DNA from: Narthecium ossifragum
Taxonomy: Eukaryota > Streptophyta > Magnoliopsida > Dioscoreales > Nartheciaceae
Direction of reading: 5' to 3'
NCBI GenBank assembly: GCA_963920575.1
Contig: OY986963.1
Coordinates: forward strand, 7,788,896-7,852,895
Length of the DNA: 64,000 nucleotides
Shown: positions 25,520 through 35,479 of the stretch, piece after piece
Numbering within the stretch: position 1 is the first letter of the stretch
How the letters are laid out: each line of letters opens with the position of its first letter
Translations under genes and position numbers: made by a program
The notes under the pieces: generated by a model
Database searches by the model: none
The model's input: only the letters and a program-made list of their open reading frames with translations
Told to the model about the DNA's origin: nothing

Positions 25520-26470
25520 ATGGATGGTTTGCAATGGCTACCTGATCAGCACCAGGGATTCAAGAATGAGTGGGCTCTGGAGAACATCACGAACACCTTC
25601 TTCAAGTGCACAAGATGGCAGGCCGAAGAGACCTCAGACCTCATCAACTGCCCTTACCACTACTACTGCGACAGCACTTACCCCGGCGACTACCCTCCTC
25701 TGGTGGACTTTGCGGTGCTCTTCTTCGCGGTTGCCACCTTCGTCTCGGCCTCGGCCTTCCTAGGATTCGAATTCAGAAGAAGCAGAGAGAATGTTAGTGT
25801 TAGAAGTGTCGAAAGAAGAAGATTGTTCTTGCCTTCGGGGCCGATCGGCTTCCCATTGATCCTGCTGAGCCTTGCAAAGGGTTACAGAATCAACACAGCA
25901 TTCCCTCTCATTCACATGGGACCTGCGATGCTTCTACTTGTTCATGTCTCAGCTCTGGCATTCGAGAACCAGCCTGAGAGGCGTATAAAGTACGCGATAC
26001 TCGAAGCTTCGACTATCTCTGGAATTCTTCATGCAAGTTTGTACCTGGATTCCATCATCCTGCCTTTCTACACAGGGCTGGAAGCTTTGACTAAGTCTAT
26101 CTTTTCTGGTGAATGTCCATCCTGTGTCTGCATGAAGGAGGCTCTGTTAGTTGGAGGGAAGCTTGTTACATACAGAGGGTGGTCTCCGACAACGTTCTTC
26201 GTTGTTACTACTCTTTGTTCAAGAATGGTGTGCAGGATTCTTGAAGAAGAGAAGCTGAGTTTAATGATCAAGCTGACTTTTGAAGCGATAAGCTGGATTT
26301 TTATCGCGAGCGACTGCGTTTACCTTATGATCATTCCAGAAGGCAGCGTGATTTATAAGGTAGCATTTGGAGGAATTGTTGTTTTGATCTTCTTCATTGT
26401 GTTGAAAAAGGTGAACAGCCTGTTGGTTTGGTTAGCAGCTTTGAGTTGTAAAGATGATGTGATTTTGTAA
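25520..26470 (+). CDS. Multipass membrane protein of unknown function (316 aa, intronless)
   Basis: One uninterrupted frame, ATG in context ACAATATGG, stop TAA. I do not recognise the family. The first 60 residues are hydrophilic and hold three cysteines in short spacing (Cys30, Cys44, Cys50, around INCPYHYYCDS) and an N-glycosylation sequon (NIT at 22-24), suggesting a small disulphide-bonded outer domain. Hydrophobic segments follow at about 61-82, 108-126, 130-146, 160-185, 224-242, 258-275 and 280-310, so seven passes are plausible. A basic loop (RRSRENVSVRSVERRR, about 89-104) follows the first helix, so it would face the cytosol if the N-terminus is outside. The GC-rich start and clean frame favour a real gene. 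Receptor-like or transporter roles are both possible; neither is supported by a motif. Confidence 0.75.
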   Translation: MDGLQWLPDQHQGFKNEWALENITNTFFKCTRWQAEETSDLINCPYHYYCDSTYPGDYPPLVDFAVLFFAVATFVSASAFLGFEFRRSRENVSVRSVERRRLFLPSGPIGFPLILLSLAKGYRINTAFPLIHMGPAMLLLVHVSALAFENQPERRIKYAILEASTISGILHASLYLDSIILPFYTGLEALTKSIFSGECPSCVCMKEALLVGGKLVTYRGWSPTTFFVVTTLCSRMVCRILEEEKLSLMIKLTFEAISWIFIASDCVYLMIIPEGSVIYKVAFGGIVVLIFFIVLKKVNSLLVWLAALSCKDDVIL

Positions 26471-27315
26471 CGAAGGGAAACAGAGTCACTACTGTGAAAT
26501 GTAAATGGTTGCTTCAATGGCACAAGAGGTAAAACAGCTTGCTTTGCTCAAACTTTGTGTGCAGATTAGCTTATCAAAGTTGCTTGAAAATTTGTTCATT
26601 TCTTCCATCCTAGTATCAGGATATCCATTGCAACATTTGTGTTTTAAGCAGCAAATTTGGATCTATTCATGGAAGTAAGAAGCAAAGCAGCTCGCTCTGC
26701 TCTAACTTTAAGGATATCTTACTGAAGTTGCTTGAAATGATTCAATTCTTGCATATTACATCAGTGGGGATGAACCAGAGTTCTGAAGTCTAGCACAGAG
26801 TAAGGGACCCTCACATTGCCTACATATCCAAAGAGAATTGGCATAGATCAACATCTTTAACCCCTGTATTGATCAACATCTGTATCATTGAAATGTCACC
26901 ATCCAACATTGCCTTGTAGCAGCAGTCTACAATAAAAAAATAAAAATTAAAAAAGGAATACATAACGTTCATTGCTTCTATTCTTTTCACAAGTCATGGA
27001 ACAAAAGTTGAAAAAAATAGTGACCATTATTTCTTGCACCGTCTGAAGCACTGTACATGAACGACAACACACGCTCTAGAGCGAACCCGGCCTTATGCCA
27101 GCCAAGTAAAGCAATTCAAAGAACATGTGAGAACTAAGAAGCCAATACCGACCTTATCACATCCAACTATTCATGCACTTAATTGCACATCTTCATCAGC
27201 TTACTAAGGTAAGCAATTTTTCATTCCAAACATTACATCATAAAGTAGTATCCAACCGTTACATGACACAAGAACTGCCCTTCATCAGGGACTGTAACAA
27301 GTGAATCCTGCTGGG
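26471..27315. other. Convergent 3' flanks of the membrane-protein gene and UEV1
   Basis: The two genes end toward each other, so this stretch holds both 3' UTRs. It contains a roughly duplicated segment (AGCAGCTTGC/AGCAGCTCGC with GAAGTTGCTTGAAA or AAGTTGCTTGAAA at about 26530-26590 and 26690-26740). No other coding sequence found. Confidence 0.45.
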
Positions 27316-27643
27316 CTAGAAGAAAGTGCCTTCTGGAGGCTGGACCAGTTTCCGGTTGTAAGGAGCAGCCATTTCCTTCTTCAACTCCGTCAAAATATCT
27401 TCCATTGTGTACTCCCGTTGCCAATTTGCCAGGAGGCCAAATTTTTGAGGCTCTACCTGCATTAATTTGATGAAAATGCAGTTAAGACTACTGAACTTAT
27501 AAGAAAGACTTCTTGTTCCAGAAAACAGAAAACAAGGCCGCACTGTGAATGTGGGTGGTGGTGGTGGTGGTGGCTGAGAGAAAGACAAAGCGGGAGGCCT
27601 AATCTCCTACAGCTGCGCTCCACGAAATAGGGGGGCAGGGTGG

Positions 27644-27678
<35 letters not shown>

Positions 27679-29642
27679 TTTCAGTACCACTCCTGTCTCA
27701 TGGTTGACAAAAGCCATGTTTATCCTTGAATGGAAGCGAATACTGGGGGGCTTCTCAGGATAGTCCTTGTCACAAAATAACCTAAGCTGATAGATACGAC
27801 CCTCATGAACAGTCTGCAGGTGAGCATGTTGGTAATGCATTATTGACATTGTAGAAGTAATAATTTACGAGAGCTATCGGCGCAAAAAACCTATCATTTT
27901 TACATTGTGTGGGCCAATTACTGTGCCGGTCCACGAGCGCATGTAGATGTCGTCTCCATCATCCATACCGTAACTAACAGCCTCATCTCCAATGCCCTTT
28001 TCTCCTCGTTCAAGTTCTTCTAACAACCTAAAGTTCCGAGGAACTGCTAAAAGGGCAAGGAAAAAATTTTCCAGCAGCATTAGCCAGGCATACAAGAACT
28101 GTCACATACAAGATATGCAAACAATTTACAGGCAAAACACACAGGCCTCTGGCTAGTACTTCCCAGTGATACAACACAAAGCACACAGAGGCTAGTAATC
28201 TGATGTCCATAAGATGTTCAGTCAATATTTTTTCCCATGTAACCTGTCCCCGAGATATCAGTTCATAGCAGGGTTTTAGACATTCAACCAGAAAAGCCAA
28301 TTTCTTGCGCACAAAAAACGTAATCGGACCACAATAAGGGACAGACCATTTTAAAGTACATATGCAATAGTAATTCACGTAAAGTATCTTCGCAAAGGAC
28401 AGAGAGCAGAGAAGTATTCCATATGATGCTGATCTCAGTTGTCTCGAAAGATTCCCTCGTAGAATTTTGCACAAAAACTCAATAAATGTGCATTAACATT
28501 GAGTGCTATCAGCATTAAAGTGAAAATCCTCGTAAACACGATACGCAGATATAAACAACACACATGCATTCACACACACACACACACACGCACGCACCAG
28601 AAAGCAAGCATGCACATGACCAGACAAAACACATGCACGCACAATCACAGACATAAACGCATTTTGGCCTATTATTCCTCATCTCAAGAACCAATTTATA
28701 ATCCGGGGGAAGATTCCCATATTCACCATGGATGTGTTCAAAACTAAGTTACTAGAATAGACCTCTGTCCGCAATTCCAGTTCTATTTCCTAGAATACTC
28801 TTACTATGCTCGGTTTCCTTTCTATGCAACTCCTCTTTATTTTATCTATTTCTGGATAAATGGAAAAGTACTAGCAATATGGCCAGTGTCAACGGTTCAT
28901 GAGAATTCGATTGAATTCATGAATGAATAGATATTTATGTTCCTGTTCCTCTTCTTCTATATGAACAAGATTACATGATCTACTATTTTCACTTGTCATA
29001 GAAGAAATTGGCTGGCATACCATGATGAAAACAAGAATGAGCTTCTGTTGTGAGATGGAGATTATTTCCTCAATCAACATACTCCGATTTCTATATGCCG
29101 ATCAGCTGAAGCACGACAAACATAGGCTCTCACTGACAAAAGTCAAGTTTTGATTACAATAACACACATTATCACATGGAACATCACCAACCAAATGCAC
29201 CAAAACAGAAAACAACCTAAATCTCCCTTTGCATACTAAAAAAAAAAGCCACCAAAGAACAGATTGGAGCGCATAATCCAACAAATGGAACGGCCCCTCG
29301 GAACGCAAAATAAAACTTTGCTTCACGAAGCTATCACGCGCATCGATTCAGCAAAAATAGTTAACATCATAAAACTAATACAGCAAAGGCTTCCTTTTAT
29401 GATAGATGGAATTACAGCAAATATACTCCATCCCAAACGACTCTCTCTCCCACAATTATCACCGATTACATGGAATTACAAACCAAACGCATCAAATACC
29501 CCAAGCATACTTGCAAGAAGTCCGACAAAAATTCTCAGGAGTCAGGACACCCTCTAAGAAACCCTAATCAACAGATTGGGCAGGAAGAAGGGAGAAATTT
29601 CTCACCAACGACGCTGGATCCTCCGGAACCTCCAAGTGTCAT
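27316..29642 (-). CDS. UEV1: Ubiquitin-conjugating enzyme E2 variant 1 (UEV1/MMS2-type)
   Basis: Four exons on the minus strand: 29642-29606, 28046-27904, 27813-27688 and 27456-27316, all with GT-AG introns in phase, giving 148 aa. It starts [10 protein letters not shown], then [68 protein letters not shown], and ends with [11 protein letters not shown]. This is the plant UEV1 pattern and usual length. The E2 fold is kept but the active-site cysteine region is absent, as in all UEVs. Family knowledge: it pairs with Ubc13 to build Lys63-linked ubiquitin chains in DNA-damage tolerance and stress signalling. Intron 1 is long (1,559 bp) and holds a (CA)n tract. The exon-3 donor is GTACTG rather than GTAAG. 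A hAT-type element lies 230 bp upstream of the start codon. Confidence 0.95.
27648..27675. repeat. (GA)n microsatellite in UEV1 intron 3
   Basis: About 14 GA dinucleotides on the plus strand, close to the exon-3 donor at 27687, within the short intron between 27688 and 27456. Confidence 0.9.
28569..28597. repeat. (CA)n microsatellite in UEV1 intron 1
   Basis: A run of CA dinucleotides with CG interruptions inside the long first intron. Confidence 0.85.
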
Positions 29643-29738
29643 GGATCGCTCTTTGATCGCTGACACTTCTCGTCGATCTAAAAGCGATAAATGATCGCCG
29701 ACCAGAGGATCGAGTGATACCTCTAGGATGGGTCCGAT

Positions 29739-29746
29739 CTTATATA
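29739..29746 (-). promoter_or_regulatory. Likely TATA box of UEV1
   Basis: Minus-strand TATATAAG about 95 bp upstream of the start codon at 29642, implying a 5' leader of roughly 60-70 bases. It lies between the gene and the hAT insertion at 29872, so the core promoter is intact. Confidence 0.6.
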
Positions 29747-30162
29747 CTCGTACAAAGGAGTAACGGTGAAGATAGGAATTTTTTACCGAATGATACCCCC
29801 AACATTCTATTCACTCTTGGCGTTTTCATTCCAAACTCCAAAGCTTGTTTTTTTCCATTGGGTGCGTCTATTAGGGGTGACAATCCGGGTCATGACCCGT
29901 GAATCCGACCCGACCCGACCCGAGTTAAACGGGTTTGGATTTAGCATAAACGGGTTCGGGTCATAAACGGGTCGACCCGTTTATGACCCGTTTATAAACG
30001 GGTCGACCCGTTTATGACCCGTTTATAAACGGGTCGGGTCGGGTTGACCCGCGGGTTAGACGGATCAACCCGTTTACCCGTTTAAAAATAAATAAAATTA
30101 AAAAATCAAAACCCTCTCTCAGATGATCTTAGCGGCTCAGCCTCACCCTCTCTTTGGTGATC

Positions 30163-30830
30163 TCAGCCTCTCTTCAGACTCTTCTTCTCCCAACCCTCTC
30201 CCAACCCTCTTCCTCTCCTCCTTCTCCTCGACCATCCTAACCCACCACCCCTCTGTTCTCCTCCTCTCCCAAGTCCCAACCCTCTCTTCCTCTCCACCCC
30301 GGCCGCCCCTCTCTTCCTCTCCTCCCTCTCTTCTTCCCCGGCCATCCTAACCCACCCGCCACCTCCTACTCCCTCCACCTTCTCCTCTCCAACCAGCAGC
30401 GGCGCGGCCCCCTCGTCCTCCACGACTTAGATCACGAAGCCACCGACCGCCCCTCTGTTCTCCTCCTCTCCCAAGTCCCAACCCTCCCTTCCTCTCCTCC
30501 CCGATCGCCCCTCTCTTCCTCTCCTCCCTCTCTTCTTCCCCGGCCATCCTAACCCACCCGCCACCTCCTACTTCCTCCACCTTCTCCTCTCCAACCAGCA
30601 GCGGCGCGGCCCCCTCGTCCTCCACGACTCAGATCACGAAGCCACCGACCACCCCTCTGTTCTCCTCCTCTCCCAAGTCCCAACCCTCTCTTCCTCACCT
30701 CCCCGACCGCCCCTCTCTTCCTCTCCTCCCTCTCTTCTTCCCCGGCCATCCTAACCCACCCGCCACCTCCTACTTCCTCCACCTTCTCCTCTCCACCCAG
30801 CAGCGGCGCGGCCCCCTCGTCCTCCACGAC
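30163..30830. repeat. Three tandem CT-rich units of about 202 bp inside the hAT element
   Basis: The phrase CGGCCATCCTAACCCACC recurs near 30341, 30541 and 30743, each followed by a CACCTTCTCCTCTCC stretch and GCAGCGGCGCGGCCCCC. Copies differ at few positions, so the amplification looks recent. Antisense frames of about 90 codons repeat once per unit and are artefacts. Confidence 0.85.
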
Positions 30831-31240
30831 TCAGATCCGGCCAGATCCGGCCGTCCATGACTCAGATCCGGCCAGATCTGCCGTCCACGACTCAAATCCG
30901 GCCAGATCCGGGCGTCCATGACTCAGATCCGGCCAGATCCGCCGTCCACGACTCAGATCCAGCCAGATCCGGTCGTCCACGACTCAGATCCAGCCAGATC
31001 CGGCCGTCCACGACTCAGATCCGCCCGTCCACGACTCAGCCGGTCGTCCACGACTCAGATCCGCCCGTCCATGACTCAGGCGGCCGTCCACGACTCAGAT
31101 CCGCCCGTCCACGACTCAGGCGGCCGTCCACAACTCAGATCCGCCCCTCCTTGACTCAGATCCGGCCAGATCCGGCAAGATCCGACCAGATCATGCAAGA
31201 TCCGCCCAGATCCGGCAAGATCCGGCTGCCGGCGCCGCCT
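30830..31240. repeat. Short-period array of GATCCGGCCAGATCCG / GTCCACGACTCA
   Basis: About a dozen variable copies of a 20 to 35-bp unit combining CGTCCACGACTCAGATCC with GGCCAGATCCG. Part of the hAT element's interior. Confidence 0.8.
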
Positions 31241-31471
31241 CTTCTCCTGGGCCGTGGCGGGTCAACCTGAACCCGATCCCACCCGTTTCATAAACGGGTT
31301 AGACGGGTCGGGTCGGGTTGACCCGTTTATAAATGGGTCGGGTTTGGGTTTTATAAACCTGACCCATTTATTAAACGGGTCAGGTTCGGGTTTGGTATTT
31401 AATAAACGGGTCAGTGTATGACCCGACCCGAACTCGACCTGCGAACCCGAATTGCCACCCCTAGCGTCTAT

Positions 31472-32946
31472 TGACATCGCACCAACGACTTGTGTCACCA
31501 CATGTTTGCATATGCATAATAACCTAAGCTAAAAAGTCTCAAATGTCCCTTCTCTATGGTACCGATCAAATGACATCCGAATCAATTCATAAGTACCGAT
31601 TCTTTGAATTCCTATCAGTACTGGTGAACGATGCCATCCGAATCGGTTGATCAATACCGATTCTTTGAATTTCTATCGGTACTGGTGAACCGATTCGGAT
31701 GGGAAGGACGCCCGCTGATAAGAGCACGCACGCGATGGTGACACCGGCGTCTTCCCACAGCGTCCCCATCTTTCTCCAACCTATACAAATCCCCATCCAA
31801 CCCCGTCCTCAAATATACTACGGCCGTCGTCGGCGAGGTTCTTTCTCAATCCGCGCCATCATTTGCCGTCAGAACGACGCTCTAGGGTGGATTCAGTCTC
31901 TAGCATCCCGCGCGATCAACGGTGAACGGTGCTTCCTGACGGTCTGACCACGCAGATGAGAGCTCAAACCCAAAGTGGGAGGCCAAACTTCATAGAGTTC
32001 TTGTTGCCGTTGAGGAGGGATCGAAGCTCGACGCGGTCGTCGGAGATGCGACAAATGGGGAGGACGCCCGCTGAGGAGAATAGGCACACAATGGCGACAT
32101 CGACCTCCTCTCCCAGGCTCGCTTTCTCATCCACGCCTATAGCCTCGATGCGGATGACTTCGTCCGCCTCCTCTCCCTACGATGCCACCGCCGTTCCTGA
32201 GACCCACCACCATAGCTCACCGCCCACCCTTTTAGCCCGGACGAGATGTAAGAGGAGAATGTCTCAGCTTTAATCGGTGGCATGATACCGACAGAAACAC
32301 AAAGACAATGGTATATAAGTATCGAAACATAGTCAAAACAATCGGTATTAAAATACTGATGAAAAACAACAGAAACGGTATCAAACTACCGAATGCAAAC
32401 TTATCCATAAAACGGTACATAAGTACCGAAACATAATTATAAGCATATGTATACAAATACCGATTAACCATAAAAGCAACCGGCATTAGACTACCGGCAT
32501 TCGAATACCGTCGGTATAAAACTTCCGATGCATATAAAATTGGATCGGAAGCAAACACCCGAACTTAAATCAAAGCAACCGGGATTAAACTACCGTTTCG
32601 CAGGAAAAACAGAGGACAGCTTCACGCTCCACTCGCTAGAGAACAGCTTCGCGATCCGCTCGCCACCATCGCTCATCGGTCGGAGGGGCGAAGGTCGTCG
32701 GTTTGACGGTCAACGAAAAGGACGCCCGCTGATGGCCAGTTGGATGTGAAGTTCGCCGAGCTGCTGTTGCCGGTTGCCAACCTAGAGCCTTCTGATGGAG
32801 AGAAGCTGTGTGGTGTTAAGGGTAGTTTGGGTAGATTTGTGGTGTGGCTAGTCAAACAATGGGGATTGTAGGTCGGTTGCGGTGTAGCAAGTAAAATGTG
32901 GTATGGATAGCATTTCTTGTGGTGTTGATAGAATGCCCCTTTTTCA
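31472..32946. repeat. Repeat-rich stretch with small palindromes; no gene
   Basis: At 31570-31690 two units of about 63 bp repeat CATCCGAATC, ACCGATTCTTTGAATT and GTACTGGTGAA. At 32270-32610 short palindrome-like words built on CGGTA and TACCG recur every few tens of bases (ACGGTACATAAGTACCG, ACGGTATCAAACTACCG, CCGGCATTAGACTACCGG). GGACGCCCGCTGA appears near 31707, 32062 and 32722. This looks like decayed transposon sequence. Frames here are short and unrecognised. Confidence 0.45.
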
Positions 32947-33039
32947 TTACTATACCCAGCAACTGAATGACCAAAATACCCCCACTTATCCATATCTTCA
33001 TGCATCCCATACATTCATAGGCATGTGATATATAATAAA

Positions 33040-33136
33040 GGGTTATTATCATTTTGGTACCCTCTAGTTTCACGAATTATCAATTTGGTCCCCATATTTT
33101 AAAACGTATCAAAACGAGGTATGTAGTTACCAAACT
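33040..33136 (+). repeat. Left TIR of the MULE
   Basis: 97 bp, matched base for base with the complement of 38634-38730 except one A/C difference. Contains TTTTGGTACCCTCTAGTTTC and GTATCAAAACGAGG. Confidence 0.92.
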
Positions 33137-34008
33137 AGTCATTTTAGTCCAATAGTGAGAACGGCGTTAGTGGAGTTAACGGAATACCATCTCAGTTGAC
33201 ACGTTTATGTCTTCCGCGAGGCCCCCCCCCCCCCCCCCCCCCCCCGGAATCGAGGCTGCTCAACCCCAACGGTCAAACCGCCGCTCACCTCTCACCTCAC
33301 CGGCGAAGCTAGGGCAAACCTCACCGGCGCCCATCGTCCTCGATAAACCCGACGTCCCTCCACCTCCTTCCCCCCTCTCCCCATCATCTTCAAGGCTAGG
33401 GGCGTGACAGGTAAGATCTCATTTTACCTCATGGTCTAGGTCCCAGTTCATGTTTCTCCTCGCCCATAGTATGTGGTTTGTCGATGATGACCTTAGTTTG
33501 TGCTTTGTGCTAGGTTCTATTTGATGGCAAAAGTGGTTAGTTTGTGGTCCCAGATGCTTTCTTTAATCCCTAACCGTGACCTTAGTTTGTGGCTATATGC
33601 TAGGTCCCAGTTCATGCTTTGTTTAATTCATATTGGTAGTAATTATCAATTGAATTATACCCCAAATTGAAGCCATGTTATGTCAGGAACTCTTTATACT
33701 CTAAATACAGGTTAAAGAACTCTTTATACACTACATACATGTTAAATTTGGAGCTCCTTTATGCACATTGGTTCCAGTTTATGTTGAGAACACCTAAGAC
33801 ATTGCTATGCCATTTAATTCATATCAACTGTAATTAATGTGTTGTTCTATTTAACTGTGTTGTGTTATTTAACTTTGTTAAGTACAACAAAGTTAAATAA
33901 CACAACACAGATAAATAGGTTGAAGAATTTAATTACAGTTGATAAGAATTTAGTGTGTAGCATATGTGGTCCCAGATTTTGCAATAACAGACAACTGATA
34001 TGTGGTCC
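33137..34008. other. MULE left subterminal region and probable 5' leader/intron of the transposase gene
   Basis: Holds a poly(C) run of about 25 bases at 33222-33245, a 66-codon proline-rich frame (33207-33407, SSARPPPPPPPPG start) whose end is followed by GGTAAG, a good donor, and then repeats of GCTAGGTCCCAGTTCATG type. The frame may be a 5' exon joined to the exon at 35480, but I cannot verify the join. The left TSD copy of the solo LTR (GGTCC, 34004-34008) ends it. Confidence 0.4.
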
Positions 34009-35359
34009 TGATACGAGTCGATCCGACTCGACCAACTGGACCCGAACCCAGAAGAGGAACTAAGCTGGTACAACCTCTTTCCTAGTTTGACTTGGACTTC
34101 CCTAGTTCAAACTAGAGTATTTAATTAGTATTTATCATTAGTCTTTTATTGAGTCCTAGTTGATTGTTAGGAATTAATTAAGAGTCCCTTTGAGTTAGGA
34201 AGTTGAGTTGAGTTTGAAACCTTATTACTTGCTAATTAAGCAAGGGGGTTTTCTTGTTAGATTAGGACTCTGTCAAGGTCTCTATAAAAGGACCTTATTA
34301 GTTTGTATTAGGTTATGCATGATGATGAATGATTAAGAGTAATTAGTAGAATATCATAGGAGTAGAATATCATAGGAGTAGAAGTAAAGTAGATTCCACC
34401 CGATATCTACCATAGATCCATCTTCTTCCCCGCTGGTCATCTTCTCCGCAGCCGGCATCGCTTTCACCTTCATCTTCCTTCTCCACGCCACTTTCTCTCT
34501 CCGCCACGTCAGCGACCCCACGGCACGTCATCGCCACGTCAGCTCATCTCCTTCCTCTCTTCTCTCCCGTGACCCAACCCTACCTACCGCCGATCTCCTC
34601 CGTCAAGCCCTCTCCGGCCAGCCCCCGTCGCCATCCAAGACCTCCATTCTCTTCCCCGAGCCACCACGACCCCGGCCATCACTTTTCCGTCGCCCCACTC
34701 CATCTTCTCCGGTGAACCCCACGGCAACCCAACAACCCGGCTCCGTCCCCTTCGCCGTCCACCCACTTCCGATCCCCGAACTCACCCCCAAACCACACTA
34801 AATCCATCGCCTATCTCCTCCAACCCTCTTTCCGACGTCCTCAGCCACTCCCGGAGCCTCCCTCGTCGTTCCCGACGCCGGCCGACCCAACCTTCACCGC
34901 CGTCTCCCCCAGATCCGGCCGATCCGCCACCCATCTCCCAGATCCACTCCGTTGGATAGCTTCCCCTCCGTCAGGCGACCCTACCGCCGGTATCTCGACC
35001 ATCGGAACCCCGTCCACGCCGGAGATCCATCACCGGCGGTTTCCCTCCATCGGATCCATCCAACCAGCCAAACCAAGTTGACTCAGTCAACTTGACCCGG
35101 TCAACTTCCCTTCTTACTCAATTGGTCCAGACTTGATTCAATCAGCCCAGTCCACTTAAACCAACCTGATTCAGCTAGCCTAGACTAATTCAATCCAGCC
35201 AAGCCCGAACCATTGAACCCAATCCTTGATCCAGATCTGAACCAGATTCGATCCAGATTCAGTCCATTGGACTCAAATCAAGTCCGATCAGGCCGATTCT
35301 GATCGATTGGAGCAGTAGAGACCCATTACGAGAGGATCACGAGTAGACCGCTCGTAACA
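34009..35359. mobile_element. Solo LTR (1,351 bp) with 5-bp TSD
   Basis: Starts TGATACGAG and ends CTCGTAACA, an imperfect terminal inverted pair in TG...CA form. GGTCC flanks both ends (34004-34008 and 35360-35364). A promoter-like CTATAAAAGGACC lies near 34282. No internal retroelement domains are present, so this is what recombination between two LTRs leaves behind. The C-rich second half (34430-35050) is part of the LTR. Confidence 0.75.
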
Positions 35360-35479
35360 GGTCCCAGGTCTTGTTCATTTTTTACTACAATGTGCATTTT
35401 TACTGCCATGTGCTTGACCATGTGCTTGGCATGTTCATTATATTATTCTTACAACCAAATTGCATTCTGATCTGGCAGG

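Larger units (their letters stand above)
29872..31463. mobile_element. hAT-type non-autonomous element with perfect 8-bp TSD (1,592 bp)
   Basis: The left end TAGGGGTGACAAT and the complement of the right end TAGGGGTGGCAAT match, and TAGGG fits the hAT terminal rule. GCGTCTAT occurs directly outside both ends (29864-29871 and 31464-31471). Subterminal zones are dense in ACGGGTCGACCCG and ACGGGTCGGGT repeats in opposing orientations (29890-30090 and 31260-31460). The centre holds three CT-rich tandem units and a GATCCGGCCAGATCCG array. No transposase frame. It sits in the upstream region of UEV1. Confidence 0.85.

Noticed and set aside
30163..30827. Three similar 86-92-codon minus-strand frames
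   Set aside because: They repeat once per 202-bp tandem unit and consist of Gly/Glu/Arg strings; they are composition artefacts of the hAT interior.
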